Assembly (NCBI RefSeq): GCF_005222835.1
Contig: NZ_STGA01000029.1
Location: 124,001-188,000 of the forward strand
DNA length: 64,000 nucleotides
DNA from: Rhizobium sp. FKY42
GTDB lineage: Bacteria; Pseudomonadota; Alphaproteobacteria; Rhizobiales; Rhizobiaceae
Reading direction: 5' to 3'
Positions 48,851 to 58,300 of the stretch are shown here, in pieces; within the stretch, counting starts at the first letter, position 1; each line of letters starts with the position of its first letter. Position numbers and translations under genes: made by a program. The notes under the pieces are model-generated. The model did no database searches. It saw only the letters and a program-made list of their open reading frames with translations, and was not told the DNA's origin.

Positions 48851-49699
48851 ATGTCCGCCCGCGTCCTTTGCGCCATAGCTTCTCTCGCCTGCCTGCTCTC
48901 CTCCTGCGCCGGACGCCCTGTATCGGAAGGCGGTACGCTGATCTCCTCCTTCGCTGCGGCACCCGCCATAGATACGCCGGTGAAAAAGGGACCACAGGAT
49001 CCCGTCGCTCTGACACCGGTTGCCTGGGGCCGCCTGAACAATCCTGCCGGCCTTTCCGGACGAACCATCGAAGTCGCCTCCATCGCCGATCTCAAGCTTC
49101 GCGACAAGGAAGTGGTGCTGACCTTCGACGACGGGCCGATGCCAAAGAAAACCGAGCGAATTCTGGCGACGCTCGACGAGTTCGGCGTCAAGGGCACCTT
49201 CCTGATGGTGGGTGAGATGGCAAAAGCGCACCCGGATATTGCAAAGTTGGTGGCGCGCTCCGGCCATACGATCGGTAGCCATACCTATCGCCACGCAAAT
49301 CTAAGATCGCTCTCCTTCGATGCGGCGGTTGAAGAGATCGAAAAGGGCAAGTTGGCAGTCAGCCACGCGACAAATGAAGAGGTCGGTTTTTTTCGGTTCC
49401 CCTATCTGGCGGACAGTTCGCGGTTGCGAAGCTGGGTAGCTGCCAATGGCATGGTGGTTCTGGATGTCCAGATCGACTCGAAGGATTATTTCAGCGATTC
49501 ACCGGCCGCCGTCGCAACTCGGACCATGAATGCCTTGCGCAATCACGGCCGCGGAATCATCCTGCTGCATGACATTCACAATCGCACTGCGGCGATGCTG
49601 CCGGCTCTGCTGACGCAGTTGAAGGCTGAAGGATACAAGGTCGTCAACCTTCAGCATTCTCACAAGCCATCGCTGCTGATGGCATCTCTCGCGAACTGA
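48851..49699 (+). CDS. Polysaccharide deacetylase (NodB-fold) lipoprotein
   Basis: 282 residues with a lipoprotein signal MSARVLCAIASLACLLSSC (lipobox Cys at residue 19). The NodB domain has TFDDGP at about 91-96 and SHTYRHANL with metal-binding histidines, then FRFPY and the C-terminal LLHDIHNRT, the motifs of CE4 de-N-acetylases. Likely acts on peptidoglycan or exopolysaccharide from the periplasmic side. GTG 48818, 33 bp upstream with GAGG at a good distance, is an alternative start. Confidence 0.9.
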   Translation: MSARVLCAIASLACLLSSCAGRPVSEGGTLISSFAAAPAIDTPVKKGPQDPVALTPVAWGRLNNPAGLSGRTIEVASIADLKLRDKEVVLTFDDGPMPKKTERILATLDEFGVKGTFLMVGEMAKAHPDIAKLVARSGHTIGSHTYRHANLRSLSFDAAVEEIEKGKLAVSHATNEEVGFFRFPYLADSSRLRSWVAANGMVVLDVQIDSKDYFSDSPAAVATRTMNALRNHGRGIILLHDIHNRTAAMLPALLTQLKAEGYKVVNLQHSHKPSLLMASLAN

Positions 49700-49715
49700 T
49701 TTTTGAGCGGTTAAA

Positions 49716-49747
49716 CAAGAAAGACGGCCCGGAGACCGCCTTTCTTG
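49716..49747 (-). terminator. Terminator of the nitroreductase gene
   Basis: 12-bp stem CAAGAAAGACGG (49716-49727) with CCGCCTTTCTTG (49736-49747); the one plus-strand mismatch becomes a G-U pair in the minus-strand RNA. It is followed on that strand by TTTAA and lies 17 bp past the stop. Confidence 0.7.
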
Positions 49748-49764
49748 AGAATAATCAATTGGCA

Positions 49765-50358
49765 TCAGCCCTTGAAACCGCCATGGAAGGCAATCTGGCC
49801 GACGGCATGGCGTGGGCTTGGCACTTCACGCGCCTGCAAGGGCTCAGGCAGCAGAGACGCATCGCCCTGCTTTCCAATAGCGACGGCTGCATGCAGCACA
49901 TGATTTTCGGGCAGGCCAACCACTTTTGCCAAGGCTTCCTTGTCGAACCCGGCCATGCCATGCGCTGCAAATCCTGAGATGTGCGCCTGCAGTGCGAGAT
50001 AACCCCAGGCAGCGCCTGCATCGAACACATGGGTACCGTTGTCGACAGCTTCTGTCTTGCCGGGAGGAACGAACTTCGTTTCGCTGGCAACAATGACCAA
50101 AGCTGACGCGGTCTTCGCCCAAGTCTGGTTGAACGGCAGCAGAGCGCCAAGAATTGCATTCCAGGCAGCATCGCCGCGCAGGGTGTAGATGAAACGCCAG
50201 GGCTGCGCGTTGAAGGCGGATGGCGCCCAGCGCGCGGCTTCCAGAATGGTCAGAAGCTCATTTTCACTGATCGTTGCCTCGGTAAATGCACGGGGCGACC
50301 AGCGACCTGGAAAAATTTCTGCGACAGGATGATCTGCCTTACGGGTATTTGTAGTCAT
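49765..50358 (-). CDS. Nitroreductase family protein
   Basis: 197-residue FMN-binding enzyme. FMN contacts are seen in the N-terminal RWSPRAFT and ARWAPSAFNAQPWRF; the C-terminal region includes ALQAHISGFAAHGMAGF. NAD(P)H-dependent reduction of nitro or quinone compounds is the family activity; the physiological substrate is unknown. ATG 50358 is preferred to 50376. A 106-bp intergenic repeat begins 16 bp upstream. Confidence 0.9.
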   Translation of the reverse strand: MTTNTRKADHPVAEIFPGRWSPRAFTEATISENELLTILEAARWAPSAFNAQPWRFIYTLRGDAAWNAILGALLPFNQTWAKTASALVIVASETKFVPPGKTEAVDNGTHVFDAGAAWGYLALQAHISGFAAHGMAGFDKEALAKVVGLPENHVLHAAVAIGKQGDASLLPEPLQAREVPSPRHAVGQIAFHGGFKG

Positions 50359-50374
50359 TAAGCGGCTCCAGCTC

Positions 50375-50480
50375 AAGCGCGTCGCGATCTTTCAGATTCG
50401 CTCCTGGCGCTTTATCTCTTTGTTTTTCCGCATGTCGTTATCGCAAAACCGCTGCACACTTTTGCGCGCCATGCTCTAGG
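50375..50480. repeat. 106-bp palindromic intergenic repeat, copy 1
   Basis: Aligns without gaps to 61114-61219 with only scattered substitutions. The right half is an imperfect palindrome (GCATGTCG, CGCAAAA, then TTTTGCG and a CATGC arm). It resembles the short palindromic repeats (Bru-RS class) of Brucellaceae, though I cannot confirm the family without a search. It lies between two minus-strand genes. Confidence 0.85.
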
Positions 50481-50563
50481 GGTAGCAAAAACTCCCGCCT
50501 ATCAGCTAGCAATACCTTTCGCATCGCACAAGCGAAGGAGAGTTGCTTTCTGGACCATTCTGA

Positions 50564-51013
50564 TCAGGCTTTCTTGACCCAGCGGCCTTCAGGAGATTGC
50601 TGCCAATAGGTCAGAGCATGGCCTCGAGCCTTCAGGCTCTTCCACTGTTCGCGCGCGCCCTCCAATTGAGCATTGTCATAGCCGTCAAACATGAAGACCA
50701 CCCGCTCATAGGGATCGAGTTCAGGGGGCTGCGCTCCATCAACGATGAAGCGCACACTTGCTGCGTTGCCGTTCGCCGAACTCTCGGTCAACAAAACAGG
50801 CTGATCGCGTTCAAACGTATCCCCATCCGCGCCATGAGGCAGGAAACTGTCCTCTCGAAACGTCCAGAGGTGTTGATCCAGCATGTCCACGCGATCCCTG
50901 CCGACCGTCTGGACGATGACCCGCCATCCGCGCTCGACGCTTTTTTCCAGAAGGGCCGGAAGGGCATCCTCCAGCTTGGATTCGGTCAGATGATAAAACA
51001 GCACCTCTGTCAT
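50564..51013 (-). CDS. holC: DNA polymerase III chi subunit
   Basis: 149 residues. Chi-family features: FYHLTESKLEDALPALLEKS near the N-terminus, RGWRVIVQT, WTFREDSFLPHG and the C-terminal ALTYWQQSPEGRWVKKA. Chi links the clamp loader to SSB. ATG 51013 gives the standard N-terminus (MTEVLFYHL). It starts 8 bp after pepA, the usual pepA-holC pair. Confidence 0.93.
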   Translation of the reverse strand: MTEVLFYHLTESKLEDALPALLEKSVERGWRVIVQTVGRDRVDMLDQHLWTFREDSFLPHGADGDTFERDQPVLLTESSANGNAASVRFIVDGAQPPELDPYERVVFMFDGYDNAQLEGAREQWKSLKARGHALTYWQQSPEGRWVKKA

Positions 51014-51021
51014 GCGATAGG

Positions 51022-52509
51022 TCAGCCTTCGTGACGATCCCGGATCAACTGGTCGAGCAGCCGGACGCCATAGCCGGATCCCCAAGATTGATTGATCTCA
51101 GTCGAGGGAGATGCCATGGCCGTACCCGCAACATCAAGATGTGCCCAGGGAGTTTCTCCCACGAAGCGTTTGAGGAACTGGGCGGCGGTAATGGAGCCGC
51201 CATAGCGACCGCCGGTGTTTTTCATATCCGCGAACTTGGAATCGATCAGTTTGTCGTATTCCTTGCCGAGCGGCATGCGCCAGACCTTTTCGCCGGTCTT
51301 TTCTCCAGCGGCAAGAAGCCCTTCGGACAACGGATCGTCATTGGAGAACAGGCCCGCGTGGAGATTGCCGAGTGCCACGACAATAGCCCCGGTCAGGGTC
51401 GCAAGGTTCACCATGAATTTCGGCTTGAAGCGGTCGTTGCAGTACCACAGTGCGTCCGCCAGAACGAGGCGCCCCTCCGCATCGGTATTGATGATTTCGA
51501 TCGTCTGGCCGGACATGGATGTTACAATATCGCCGGGACGCTGCGCCTTGCCATCGGGCATGTTTTCGACCAGACCCAGAATACCGACCGCATTCACCTT
51601 CGCCTTGCGGGCCGCCAACGTATGCATCAGGCCGATGACGGCTGCTGCGCCGCCCATATCGCCTTTCATGTCCTCCATGTTGGCAGCTGGCTTGATAGAA
51701 ATGCCGCCCGTATCGAAGACTACTCCCTTGCCGACGAAGGCCAGCGGCTTATCTCCTGCCTTGCCGCCCTTCCACTGCATGACCGCCAGGCGCGGCGGCC
51801 GCTCCGAACCCTGGGCCACGCCCAGCAGCGCACCCATTCCAAGCGCCCTCATCTCGGTTTCAGTCAGAATTTCGACCTCGACACCAAGTGTGACCAGTGC
51901 CTTGGCATGATCTGCGAACTCTATGGGACCAAGAACATTCGGCGGAAGATTGACGAGTTCGCGCGCGAGATTGACACCGCCCGCCACTGCCTGAACGTCG
52001 CCGAGCAATGCGGCTGCTTCATCCGACACTGCGCTGATGATAGTGACGGAGACGGTCTTCACGTCGGTTTCTTCATCTTCGCCCTTCCTGGTCTTGAACC
52101 GGTCGAAGGAATAGGCGCGAAGCAGCATTCCAAGCGCAACATCCGCGACCTGACGGGGGGTTGGCATCGTTCCCGGCGCATCGAGATAGACCGCTACAGT
52201 CTCGGCTTTCTTGATGAGACTTGCGGCCTTGCCTCCCGCCCGCAGCCAGTCATGGTCCGTCAGAGCCTGCGTCTTTCCAAGGCCAATGACAGAGACGCGA
52301 TCGAAGGGTGATTGATGCGGAGCAATCAAATCCAGCACCGTCATCGATTTTCCATGAAACTTCGCTACACCCGCAGCCCTTTCGAGGATCTCTGCAGGAT
52401 CGGCCTCACGTGCCCCTGCAGGCCGTTTCTCGTCAGAGACCTGAAAGAGGATTGCAAGATCGGCACGCTCCGTGCCGGAGGCAAAGCGGATATCGAGTTT
52501 GGAAGACAT
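51022..52509 (-). CDS. pepA: Leucyl aminopeptidase (M17)
   Basis: 495 residues. The M17 signature [14 protein letters not shown] is intact, as are the metal ligands in [15 protein letters not shown] (Lys, Asp) and [11 protein letters not shown] bimetallic zinc/manganese exopeptidase, cytoplasmic hexamer. ATG 52509 has GGAG 6 bp upstream; the frame extends to 52527. Operon with holC. Confidence 0.96.
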   Translation of the reverse strand: MSSKLDIRFASGTERADLAILFQVSDEKRPAGAREADPAEILERAAGVAKFHGKSMTVLDLIAPHQSPFDRVSVIGLGKTQALTDHDWLRAGGKAASLIKKAETVAVYLDAPGTMPTPRQVADVALGMLLRAYSFDRFKTRKGEDEETDVKTVSVTIISAVSDEAAALLGDVQAVAGGVNLARELVNLPPNVLGPIEFADHAKALVTLGVEVEILTETEMRALGMGALLGVAQGSERPPRLAVMQWKGGKAGDKPLAFVGKGVVFDTGGISIKPAANMEDMKGDMGGAAAVIGLMHTLAARKAKVNAVGILGLVENMPDGKAQRPGDIVTSMSGQTIEIINTDAEGRLVLADALWYCNDRFKPKFMVNLATLTGAIVVALGNLHAGLFSNDDPLSEGLLAAGEKTGEKVWRMPLGKEYDKLIDSKFADMKNTGGRYGGSITAAQFLKRFVGETPWAHLDVAGTAMASPSTEINQSWGSGYGVRLLDQLIRDRHEG

Positions 52510-52582
52510 GTCTTCTCCGTGGGACACAAAAAGGCAGGATTGATTTGACAGGCATCTGGCGTGCAGACGCGCAACGACAAGC

Positions 52583-52597
52583 CCTGAATCGTTCAGG
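52583..52597. promoter_or_regulatory. Small dyad in the divergent pepA / PAP2 promoter region
   Basis: CCTGAA (52583-52588) and TTCAGG (52592-52597) around a 3-bp centre, in the 173 bp between the divergent start codons of pepA and the PAP2 gene. Compact symmetry fits a repressor or activator half-site pair; no regulator is assignable. Confidence 0.35.
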
Positions 52598-52682
52598 TAT
52601 AGTTTACCGCACCGCTCTATCCCTTGCTAGAAGACAGTTCTCGTGGCAATTGTCTGCCGCGGTTGGGGCCGGAAAATAGAGC

Positions 52683-53474
52683 GTGGCGTATATCTTACAA
52701 TCTAACTCTCTGTCATTTAAGGATGCCTTCGTCGGTTTGCTTCGTCGGCCTGTAACCTGGTTCGTTTTTTTGTTCGCGCTTTGGTGGATATTGCTCGGCG
52801 TGTTCTACGTGTTTCCACAGATTGACCTGTGGGTGGCCAATGCGTTCTTTCGCGAGAGTGGGTGTGCACTTGGAAGTGCGGATGTGAGAACATGCGGCTA
52901 CTTTCCGGCGGCGCGAGAGCCTGTCCTGATTTTCGTTCGGAAATTCTACTTCTATGTTCCGATTGCTGTGGCCCTGGTGATCATCGCGTTGATGATCCGC
53001 AATTTCCAGCAGCACGGATCTACCTATGACGCGACAAGAACCAGACGCTATTCGGTTGCGCTTCTGTCTTCGATCTTGGGTCCCTATCTGTTGGTCAACC
53101 TGATCCTGAAAACCATTTCGGGTCGGCCTCGCCCCTACGAAACAGATCTGTTTGGCGGCACCCATGCCTTCGCTTCAGCCGGAACTCTAGATGGATCTTG
53201 CCTGTCGAACTGCTCTTTCATCTCTGGCGAGGCAGCAGGAGCCGGCTGGCTGGCCTGTCTCGTGGTGCTGCTGCCGCATCGTTTTCGTATTGTTCTTGCA
53301 CCACCCATTCTGATGCTTTGCCTCGTCTCCCCCTATCTCAGGGTCGCCTTCGGCGGGCATTATCTATCGGATGTGACACTGGGCTTCCTCTCCTCCTGCG
53401 TGGTCTATGCTGCAGTGGCGGTGTACTACGAGACACAGGAAGAAAAAAATCGGTGGTCGAAAACGGCTTTGTGA
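52683..53474 (+). CDS. PAP2-superfamily membrane phosphatase with altered motif 2
   Basis: 263 residues with about six membrane helices. Motif 1 KTISGRPRP fits K-x6-RP and motif 3 LRVAFGGHYLSD keeps the His and Asp of (S)R-x5-H-x3-D. Motif 2, normally PSGH, reads ISGEA. A periplasmic Cys-rich loop (ESGCALGSADVRTCGYFP) is present. Such proteins include lipid A phosphatases (LpxE/LpxF type); the adjoining lptF-lptG-lptD operon makes that plausible here. GTG start; no ATG is available nearby. Confidence 0.87.
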   Translation: MAYILQSNSLSFKDAFVGLLRRPVTWFVFLFALWWILLGVFYVFPQIDLWVANAFFRESGCALGSADVRTCGYFPAAREPVLIFVRKFYFYVPIAVALVIIALMIRNFQQHGSTYDATRTRRYSVALLSSILGPYLLVNLILKTISGRPRPYETDLFGGTHAFASAGTLDGSCLSNCSFISGEAAGAGWLACLVVLLPHRFRIVLAPPILMLCLVSPYLRVAFGGHYLSDVTLGFLSSCVVYAAVAVYYETQEEKNRWSKTAL

Positions 53475-53586
53475 GCAGGCGACTGTCGCCTTGACCACAT
53501 AAATTGCGTAAGAGCCGATTAAGGCGTAGCTCAATTTCATTGGGCTGCGCATCTAGCCGCAGCAGATGTTGGCGTATCGGATCCGT

Positions 53587-54762
53587 ATGAAAATACTCGA
53601 ACTCTACATTTTCCGGCGTGCTTTCCAGATGTTTCTGGTCACATTGGTGCCGGTCCTGACAATCATCTGGACGATCCAGGTGTTGGGACGGATCAATCTG
53701 GTGACCGATACCGGTCAGTCCATGGGCTCGTTCATGACGTTGGCAACGTTTATCCTGCCGACGATCATTCCCGTCGTGCTGCCCTTTGCAATCGTCATTG
53801 GCATCACTCAAACGCTGAATGCGATGAACAATGATTCGGAGCTTGCAGTCATTGATGCCGCCGGTTCCGCACGGTCGATCATCTATCGTCCGGTGATGAT
53901 CCTCGCGATTACCATGGCAGCGTTCTCGTTCCTGATCACCAATTTCGTCGAGCCTGCTGCTCGCGTCAAAGCGCGAGAAATGGTCGCCGCAGCCTATGCG
54001 GATCTTTTGTCTTCGGTCATTGAGGAAAAAACGTTCCGCAGCATTGAAGACGGACTTTACGTTCAGATCTCCGAGCGGCATTCCGGTCGCGTTCTGACCG
54101 GGATTTACATGGTCGACTATCGCGATCCAAACATGGATCTCATCTACTACGCCCGCGAGGGATCGATTGCCGAAGACGGCAAGACGCTCACGATGCGCGA
54201 TGGTGAGGTTCACCGCAAGACGAAGGAAGGTCGCATCTCCATCGTCAAGTTCGTGTCCTATGCATTCGATTTGTCTTCCATGACCGAATCGACTGATGGC
54301 GCGCCTGTGTTTGCGAGTGACAGAAGCCTGTCCTTCCTGCTGAAGCCCGACCCGACAGACAAAACCTTCCTGTTTTCGCCGGGCAGCTTCCGCTCGGAGC
54401 TGCATAGACGCATGTCCGATTGGCTCCTGCCCGTTGCTTTCGCCCTTATTTCGCTGGTCGTGGCAGGCGGCGCTCGCTCCAGTCGTCGGGCGCGCCTTCA
54501 TCCCATGGTCCTGGCGCTCATCTTCTGCTTTACCCTTCGATGGCTCTCGTTCTATGTGACGAATCTTTCGAAGAACAATTCCGCGGTGACCCCGCTCGTC
54601 TACGCCGTTCCGATCGGTTTCGGCCTGATATGCACTTACATGCTGATGACGAACAGGCAGTTGGCAATGCCGCGCTTCATTTCGCAGCCATTGGGTCGCC
54701 TTTCGGATCTGGCGCGCCGTCGCCTGGCGAGCGTCAACTCGGTCCAGGGAGGTTCGCAATGA
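53587..54762 (+). CDS. lptF: LPS export ABC permease LptF
   Basis: 391 residues with six membrane helices (three before and three after a periplasmic beta-jellyroll at about 100-270), start MKILELYIFRRAFQMF. It forms the LptF-LptG-LptB2 transporter that extracts LPS from the inner membrane. ATG 53566 is an upstream alternative. The stop overlaps the lptG start (ATGA). Confidence 0.94.
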   Translation: MKILELYIFRRAFQMFLVTLVPVLTIIWTIQVLGRINLVTDTGQSMGSFMTLATFILPTIIPVVLPFAIVIGITQTLNAMNNDSELAVIDAAGSARSIIYRPVMILAITMAAFSFLITNFVEPAARVKAREMVAAAYADLLSSVIEEKTFRSIEDGLYVQISERHSGRVLTGIYMVDYRDPNMDLIYYAREGSIAEDGKTLTMRDGEVHRKTKEGRISIVKFVSYAFDLSSMTESTDGAPVFASDRSLSFLLKPDPTDKTFLFSPGSFRSELHRRMSDWLLPVAFALISLVVAGGARSSRRARLHPMVLALIFCFTLRWLSFYVTNLSKNNSAVTPLVYAVPIGFGLICTYMLMTNRQLAMPRFISQPLGRLSDLARRRLASVNSVQGGSQ

Positions 54763-55850
54763 TTGCAGCGCCGACCCTCAGCCGCTACTTCTTCAAGCGC
54801 TACATCATCACCTCCGTCTGGTTCCTGCTCGGCGTCTGTGGCATTATCTTTCTCGCCGATTTCAGCGAGACAAGCCGTCGTATGTCCGGCTTCGTCGGTT
54901 ATAGCGTCACAGGCGGCTTGCTGATGAGCGCTCTGCGCCTGCCGCTTATCTTGCAGCAGACCATTCCGACACTCACCCTTTTCATCGGCATGACGACCCT
55001 GATTGCGCTGAATCGACGTTCGGAACTCGTAGTGACGCGCGCAGCAGGCCTTTCCGTCTGGCAGTTCGTTCTGCCCTTCGTTGCTGGTGCATTCGTAATC
55101 GGCATCGTGACAACGACGGTGATCAATCCTCTGGGTGCCTGGGGCCAGGATCTGGCCACCTCCATGGAGACAGACTGGCGCAAGGCTAGCAACGCATCGA
55201 AGCCTTCGAACTTTCTGCCGTGGCTGAGACAGATTGATGGGGATAGCGATACAGTTATTGGTGCCAAGAGCTTTGACAACGGCGGAACGCGTCTATTCAA
55301 TGTCGTCGTGTTCCATTTTAACAAGAATGGTCGCATCACGCTCCGGCAGGATGCAGACTCGGCGACCTTGGAAAATGGTTACTGGAAGCTTAACAACGTT
55401 CTCGATACCCGAACCGATGCTCCGGCATCCCGAAAAGAAACGGCGCAGGTTCGGACCAACTTGAAACAGGAGTTTCTGCAAGAGTCTCTGTCAAAGCCCG
55501 AAAGCGTTGCTTTCTTTAACATTTTACGAAAAATTGAGGTTGCCCGATCCTTCGGTATCTCTACAAAGGCTCTGGAAACTCAGTTCCATTCGCTCTTGTC
55601 CTTGCCGCTCCTCTTGGTGGCAATGACGCTCATTGCAGCAACCGTATCTCTTCGTTTCAGCCGAATGGCGCAATCGCGCTCGGTGATTCTGGGTGGAATC
55701 GTTTGCGGCTTCGTGCTTTATGTTGTGTCTGTGCTTGTGAAAGCATTTGGGAGTAGCGGTGTCGTGCCACCTTTCGTAGCAGTCTGGATTCCAGTGATTG
55801 TTGCGTTGGCGCTCGGTGCAACGATCCTGCTCCATCAGGAGGATGGCTAG
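54759..55850 (+). CDS. lptG: LPS export ABC permease LptG
   Basis: 363 residues, same six-helix plus jellyroll layout as LptF, starting MIAAPTLSRYFFKRYI. ATG 54759 overlaps the lptF stop. Its stop TAG overlaps the GTG start of lptD, so the three genes are translated in step. LptB, LptA and LptC are not in the window. Confidence 0.94.
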   Translation: MIAAPTLSRYFFKRYIITSVWFLLGVCGIIFLADFSETSRRMSGFVGYSVTGGLLMSALRLPLILQQTIPTLTLFIGMTTLIALNRRSELVVTRAAGLSVWQFVLPFVAGAFVIGIVTTTVINPLGAWGQDLATSMETDWRKASNASKPSNFLPWLRQIDGDSDTVIGAKSFDNGGTRLFNVVVFHFNKNGRITLRQDADSATLENGYWKLNNVLDTRTDAPASRKETAQVRTNLKQEFLQESLSKPESVAFFNILRKIEVARSFGISTKALETQFHSLLSLPLLLVAMTLIAATVSLRFSRMAQSRSVILGGIVCGFVLYVVSVLVKAFGSSGVVPPFVAVWIPVIVALALGATILLHQEDG

Positions 55851-58171
55851 TGGCGGTAAATGACCGCGGGAATATCAGACGGCTTTTCGCTGCCCTGCTG
55901 ACAAGCACGGCTGCGTGTGTTGCGGCTGCCTACCCGTTGCCTGTTTCTGCGCAGGATTCACCCCTCGCACCCGCAGTTGCCGATGGAGCAAAGATGCTCC
56001 TGCGCGCGAACGAACTGACCTACAATCAGGATTCGCAGCGCGTTACGGCAGTCGGTGGCGTTCAACTCTATTACAATCGCTACCGCATGGTGGCGCAGCG
56101 TGTCGAATACGACCAGAAATCCGGTCGCGTGATGGCAACGGGCAATATCGAGCTGATCGAGCCCGGTGGCACCCGTGTCTACGCCGATGCCATGGACGTT
56201 ACGGATAATTTCGGCCAGGGCTTCGTGAACTCGCTTCGCATTGAAACCACCGATAACACGCGCCTCGTTGCGGAGAGTGCCGAACAACTTCCCGACGACA
56301 AGATGGTGCTGAACAACGGCGTATACACGGCGTGTCTGCCCTGCGCCCAGCGCCCGGACAAAGCCCCGCTTTGGCAGGTGAAGGCGCAGCGCGTCATCCG
56401 TGACGGAAAGGCACACACAATCCGTCTCGAGCACGCCCAGTTCGAACTGTTCGGCATGCCGATCGGCTATGTTCCTTTTGTAACGGTCCCAGACGAAACT
56501 GTTGAGCGCAAGTCAGGATTCATTTTCCCGCGCGCCACTGTGACCGACAAGCTTGGCGTAGGTCTGACCGTCCCCTACTACCATGTCTTCTCGCCGAGCA
56601 TGGATGCAACGATCAGCCCAACCTACTACACCAAGCAGGGTCTTCTGCTGCAAGGTGAGGTTCGCAACCGCTTTGAGAATGGCGACCATACGTTCCGGTT
56701 CGCCTATATCGATCAGAAAGATCCGGGCGCATTCGTGAAGGGTACGAGCGATGAACGTGCCGATCAGCGTGCTATGGTCGCATCCAAGGCGCGTTTCGAG
56801 ATCAATCCGCGCTGGGCATTCGGCTGGAACGTCATGGCCCAGACGGACAATAACTTCTCGAAGACCTACAAACTGACCGACGTTGCGGGGACGCCGTTTA
56901 CCAACGACATCTACCTGACGGGTGTTGGACAGCGGAACTATTTCGACCTGCACAGCTACTACTTCGATATTCAGGATACGGATGCTCGACGTACGGCCGA
57001 GAAGCAGCAGGCGATCGTCTATCCGTCGCTGGACTATATATACTACGCACCGGAGTCGGTTGCCGGTGGTGAGTTGAAGGTCACCTCCAACTTCACAAAC
57101 CTGTCGCGTCGCCTGGACGACTTCTATACGGAAGGAACTTCAACCCGTTTTCGCGGGCTCGAAGGCAGCTATAGCCGCCTTTCCAGCGAAGCTGAATGGA
57201 AGCGTACCTTTACCACCGACGAGGGTCTGCTGTTGACGCCAATCCTTGCTGCGCGCGGGGATGTTCTGCGTCATACTGGTGATGCAGCGCCCGGATATAA
57301 TGGCGTAACTTATGCCGGCGGCTTCGAAGGCGACAGCGCAAGCACGCGCTACATGCTGACAGCAGGCCTCGAAGCTCGATATCCGATTTTGATCGAAGGC
57401 GCAGGCGGCAGCCACATCATCGAACCCATGGCGCAGATCTTCGCCCGTCCAAACGAACAGCTTGCTGGTCGCTTGCCGAATGAAGACGCCCAAAGCTTCG
57501 TTTTCGATGCCACCTCGTTGTTCGACCGCGACAAGTTCTCCGGTTTCGACCGGGTTGAAGGCGGCACGCGCGCGAACGTCGGTATCCGCTACAATGGTTC
57601 CTTGGATAACGGCATTGGCCTTCGCGGTATCTTCGGCCAGTCCTACCAGATTGCGGGGCTGAATTCGTTCGCTACCGCAGATCTCGTAAACGTCGGCGCG
57701 CAGTCTGGCCTGGAATCGGACGTTTCCGATTTTGTTGCCATGGCAGCGATAGATCTTCCGCAGGGTTACAGCTTCCAGGGTCAGGGTCGCTTTGATGAAA
57801 AGACCTTCGAACTGCGCCGTGCCGATGCATCGATCAGCTATTCGCTGCCGCGGATCAGCGGGTCGTTGATCTATACCAATATTCAGGCGCAACCAGATTA
57901 TGGTCTGAATCGGGATAGTCAGTACATCAAGAGCACCGCCAACTTGCGCATTAGCGAATACTGGTCGCTCGGCACCTCGGCGACCTGGGACCTCAACAAT
58001 GGCAGCGTGATTCGCCGCGGGATTGGCTTTACCTATGATGACGAGTGCACCATCTTCACCGTCGGGTACACAGACAAGCCAGCAAGTACGGACGCCAATG
58101 ACTGGACCGTCACAGCCCGCTTGAGTTTCCGCACGCTTGGCGACATCAATATCGGCGGCGAGAGCAAATAG
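55850..58171 (+). CDS. lptD: LPS-assembly outer-membrane protein LptD
   Basis: 773 residues. A signal peptide (about 1-36, ending PVSAQ) is followed by an OstA-type N-terminal jellyroll (LLRANELTYNQDSQRVTAVGG) and a C-terminal barrel of about 500 residues. Cysteines: a C-x-x-C pair in YTACLPCAQ and one near the C-terminus in DDECTIF, fewer than the four of E. coli LptD. GTG start overlapping lptG. It inserts LPS into the outer leaflet together with LptE. Confidence 0.95.
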   Translation: MAVNDRGNIRRLFAALLTSTAACVAAAYPLPVSAQDSPLAPAVADGAKMLLRANELTYNQDSQRVTAVGGVQLYYNRYRMVAQRVEYDQKSGRVMATGNIELIEPGGTRVYADAMDVTDNFGQGFVNSLRIETTDNTRLVAESAEQLPDDKMVLNNGVYTACLPCAQRPDKAPLWQVKAQRVIRDGKAHTIRLEHAQFELFGMPIGYVPFVTVPDETVERKSGFIFPRATVTDKLGVGLTVPYYHVFSPSMDATISPTYYTKQGLLLQGEVRNRFENGDHTFRFAYIDQKDPGAFVKGTSDERADQRAMVASKARFEINPRWAFGWNVMAQTDNNFSKTYKLTDVAGTPFTNDIYLTGVGQRNYFDLHSYYFDIQDTDARRTAEKQQAIVYPSLDYIYYAPESVAGGELKVTSNFTNLSRRLDDFYTEGTSTRFRGLEGSYSRLSSEAEWKRTFTTDEGLLLTPILAARGDVLRHTGDAAPGYNGVTYAGGFEGDSASTRYMLTAGLEARYPILIEGAGGSHIIEPMAQIFARPNEQLAGRLPNEDAQSFVFDATSLFDRDKFSGFDRVEGGTRANVGIRYNGSLDNGIGLRGIFGQSYQIAGLNSFATADLVNVGAQSGLESDVSDFVAMAAIDLPQGYSFQGQGRFDEKTFELRRADASISYSLPRISGSLIYTNIQAQPDYGLNRDSQYIKSTANLRISEYWSLGTSATWDLNNGSVIRRGIGFTYDDECTIFTVGYTDKPASTDANDWTVTARLSFRTLGDINIGGESK

Positions 58172-58178
58172 GGAGCCA

Positions 58179-58225
58179 ACATTTGACATGCGGCTGAAAC
58201 GTCATTGTTTCGCCGCATGAAATGT
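58179..58225 (+). other. Long imperfect hairpin between lptD and the SurA-like gene
   Basis: ACATTT (58179-58184), CATGCGGC (58187-58194) and GAAAC (58196-58200) pair with GTTTC (58207-58211), GCCGCATG (58212-58219) and AAATGT (58220-58225): 19 base pairs with a GA and a T bulge and a 6-nt loop. It starts 7 bp after the lptD stop. No T run follows, so it may be an attenuator, an mRNA stabiliser or a processing site within the operon rather than a terminator. Confidence 0.6.
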
Positions 58226-58300
58226 GCAATCCACCATTCGAAGCGCACTAATTGGGCGGGAGGCGCATGAGCCGCCTCGCTGCCAGGAAGAGGATGAGAA

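Noticed and set aside
51031..52311. 426-residue open frame opposite pepA
   Set aside because: Shadow of an intact M17 peptidase gene.
53338..54759. 473-residue open frame opposite the PAP2 gene and lptF
   Set aside because: Charged, low-complexity shadow that spans two real genes on the other strand.
57140..58189. 349-residue open frame opposite lptD
   Set aside because: Shadow of the LptD barrel region.
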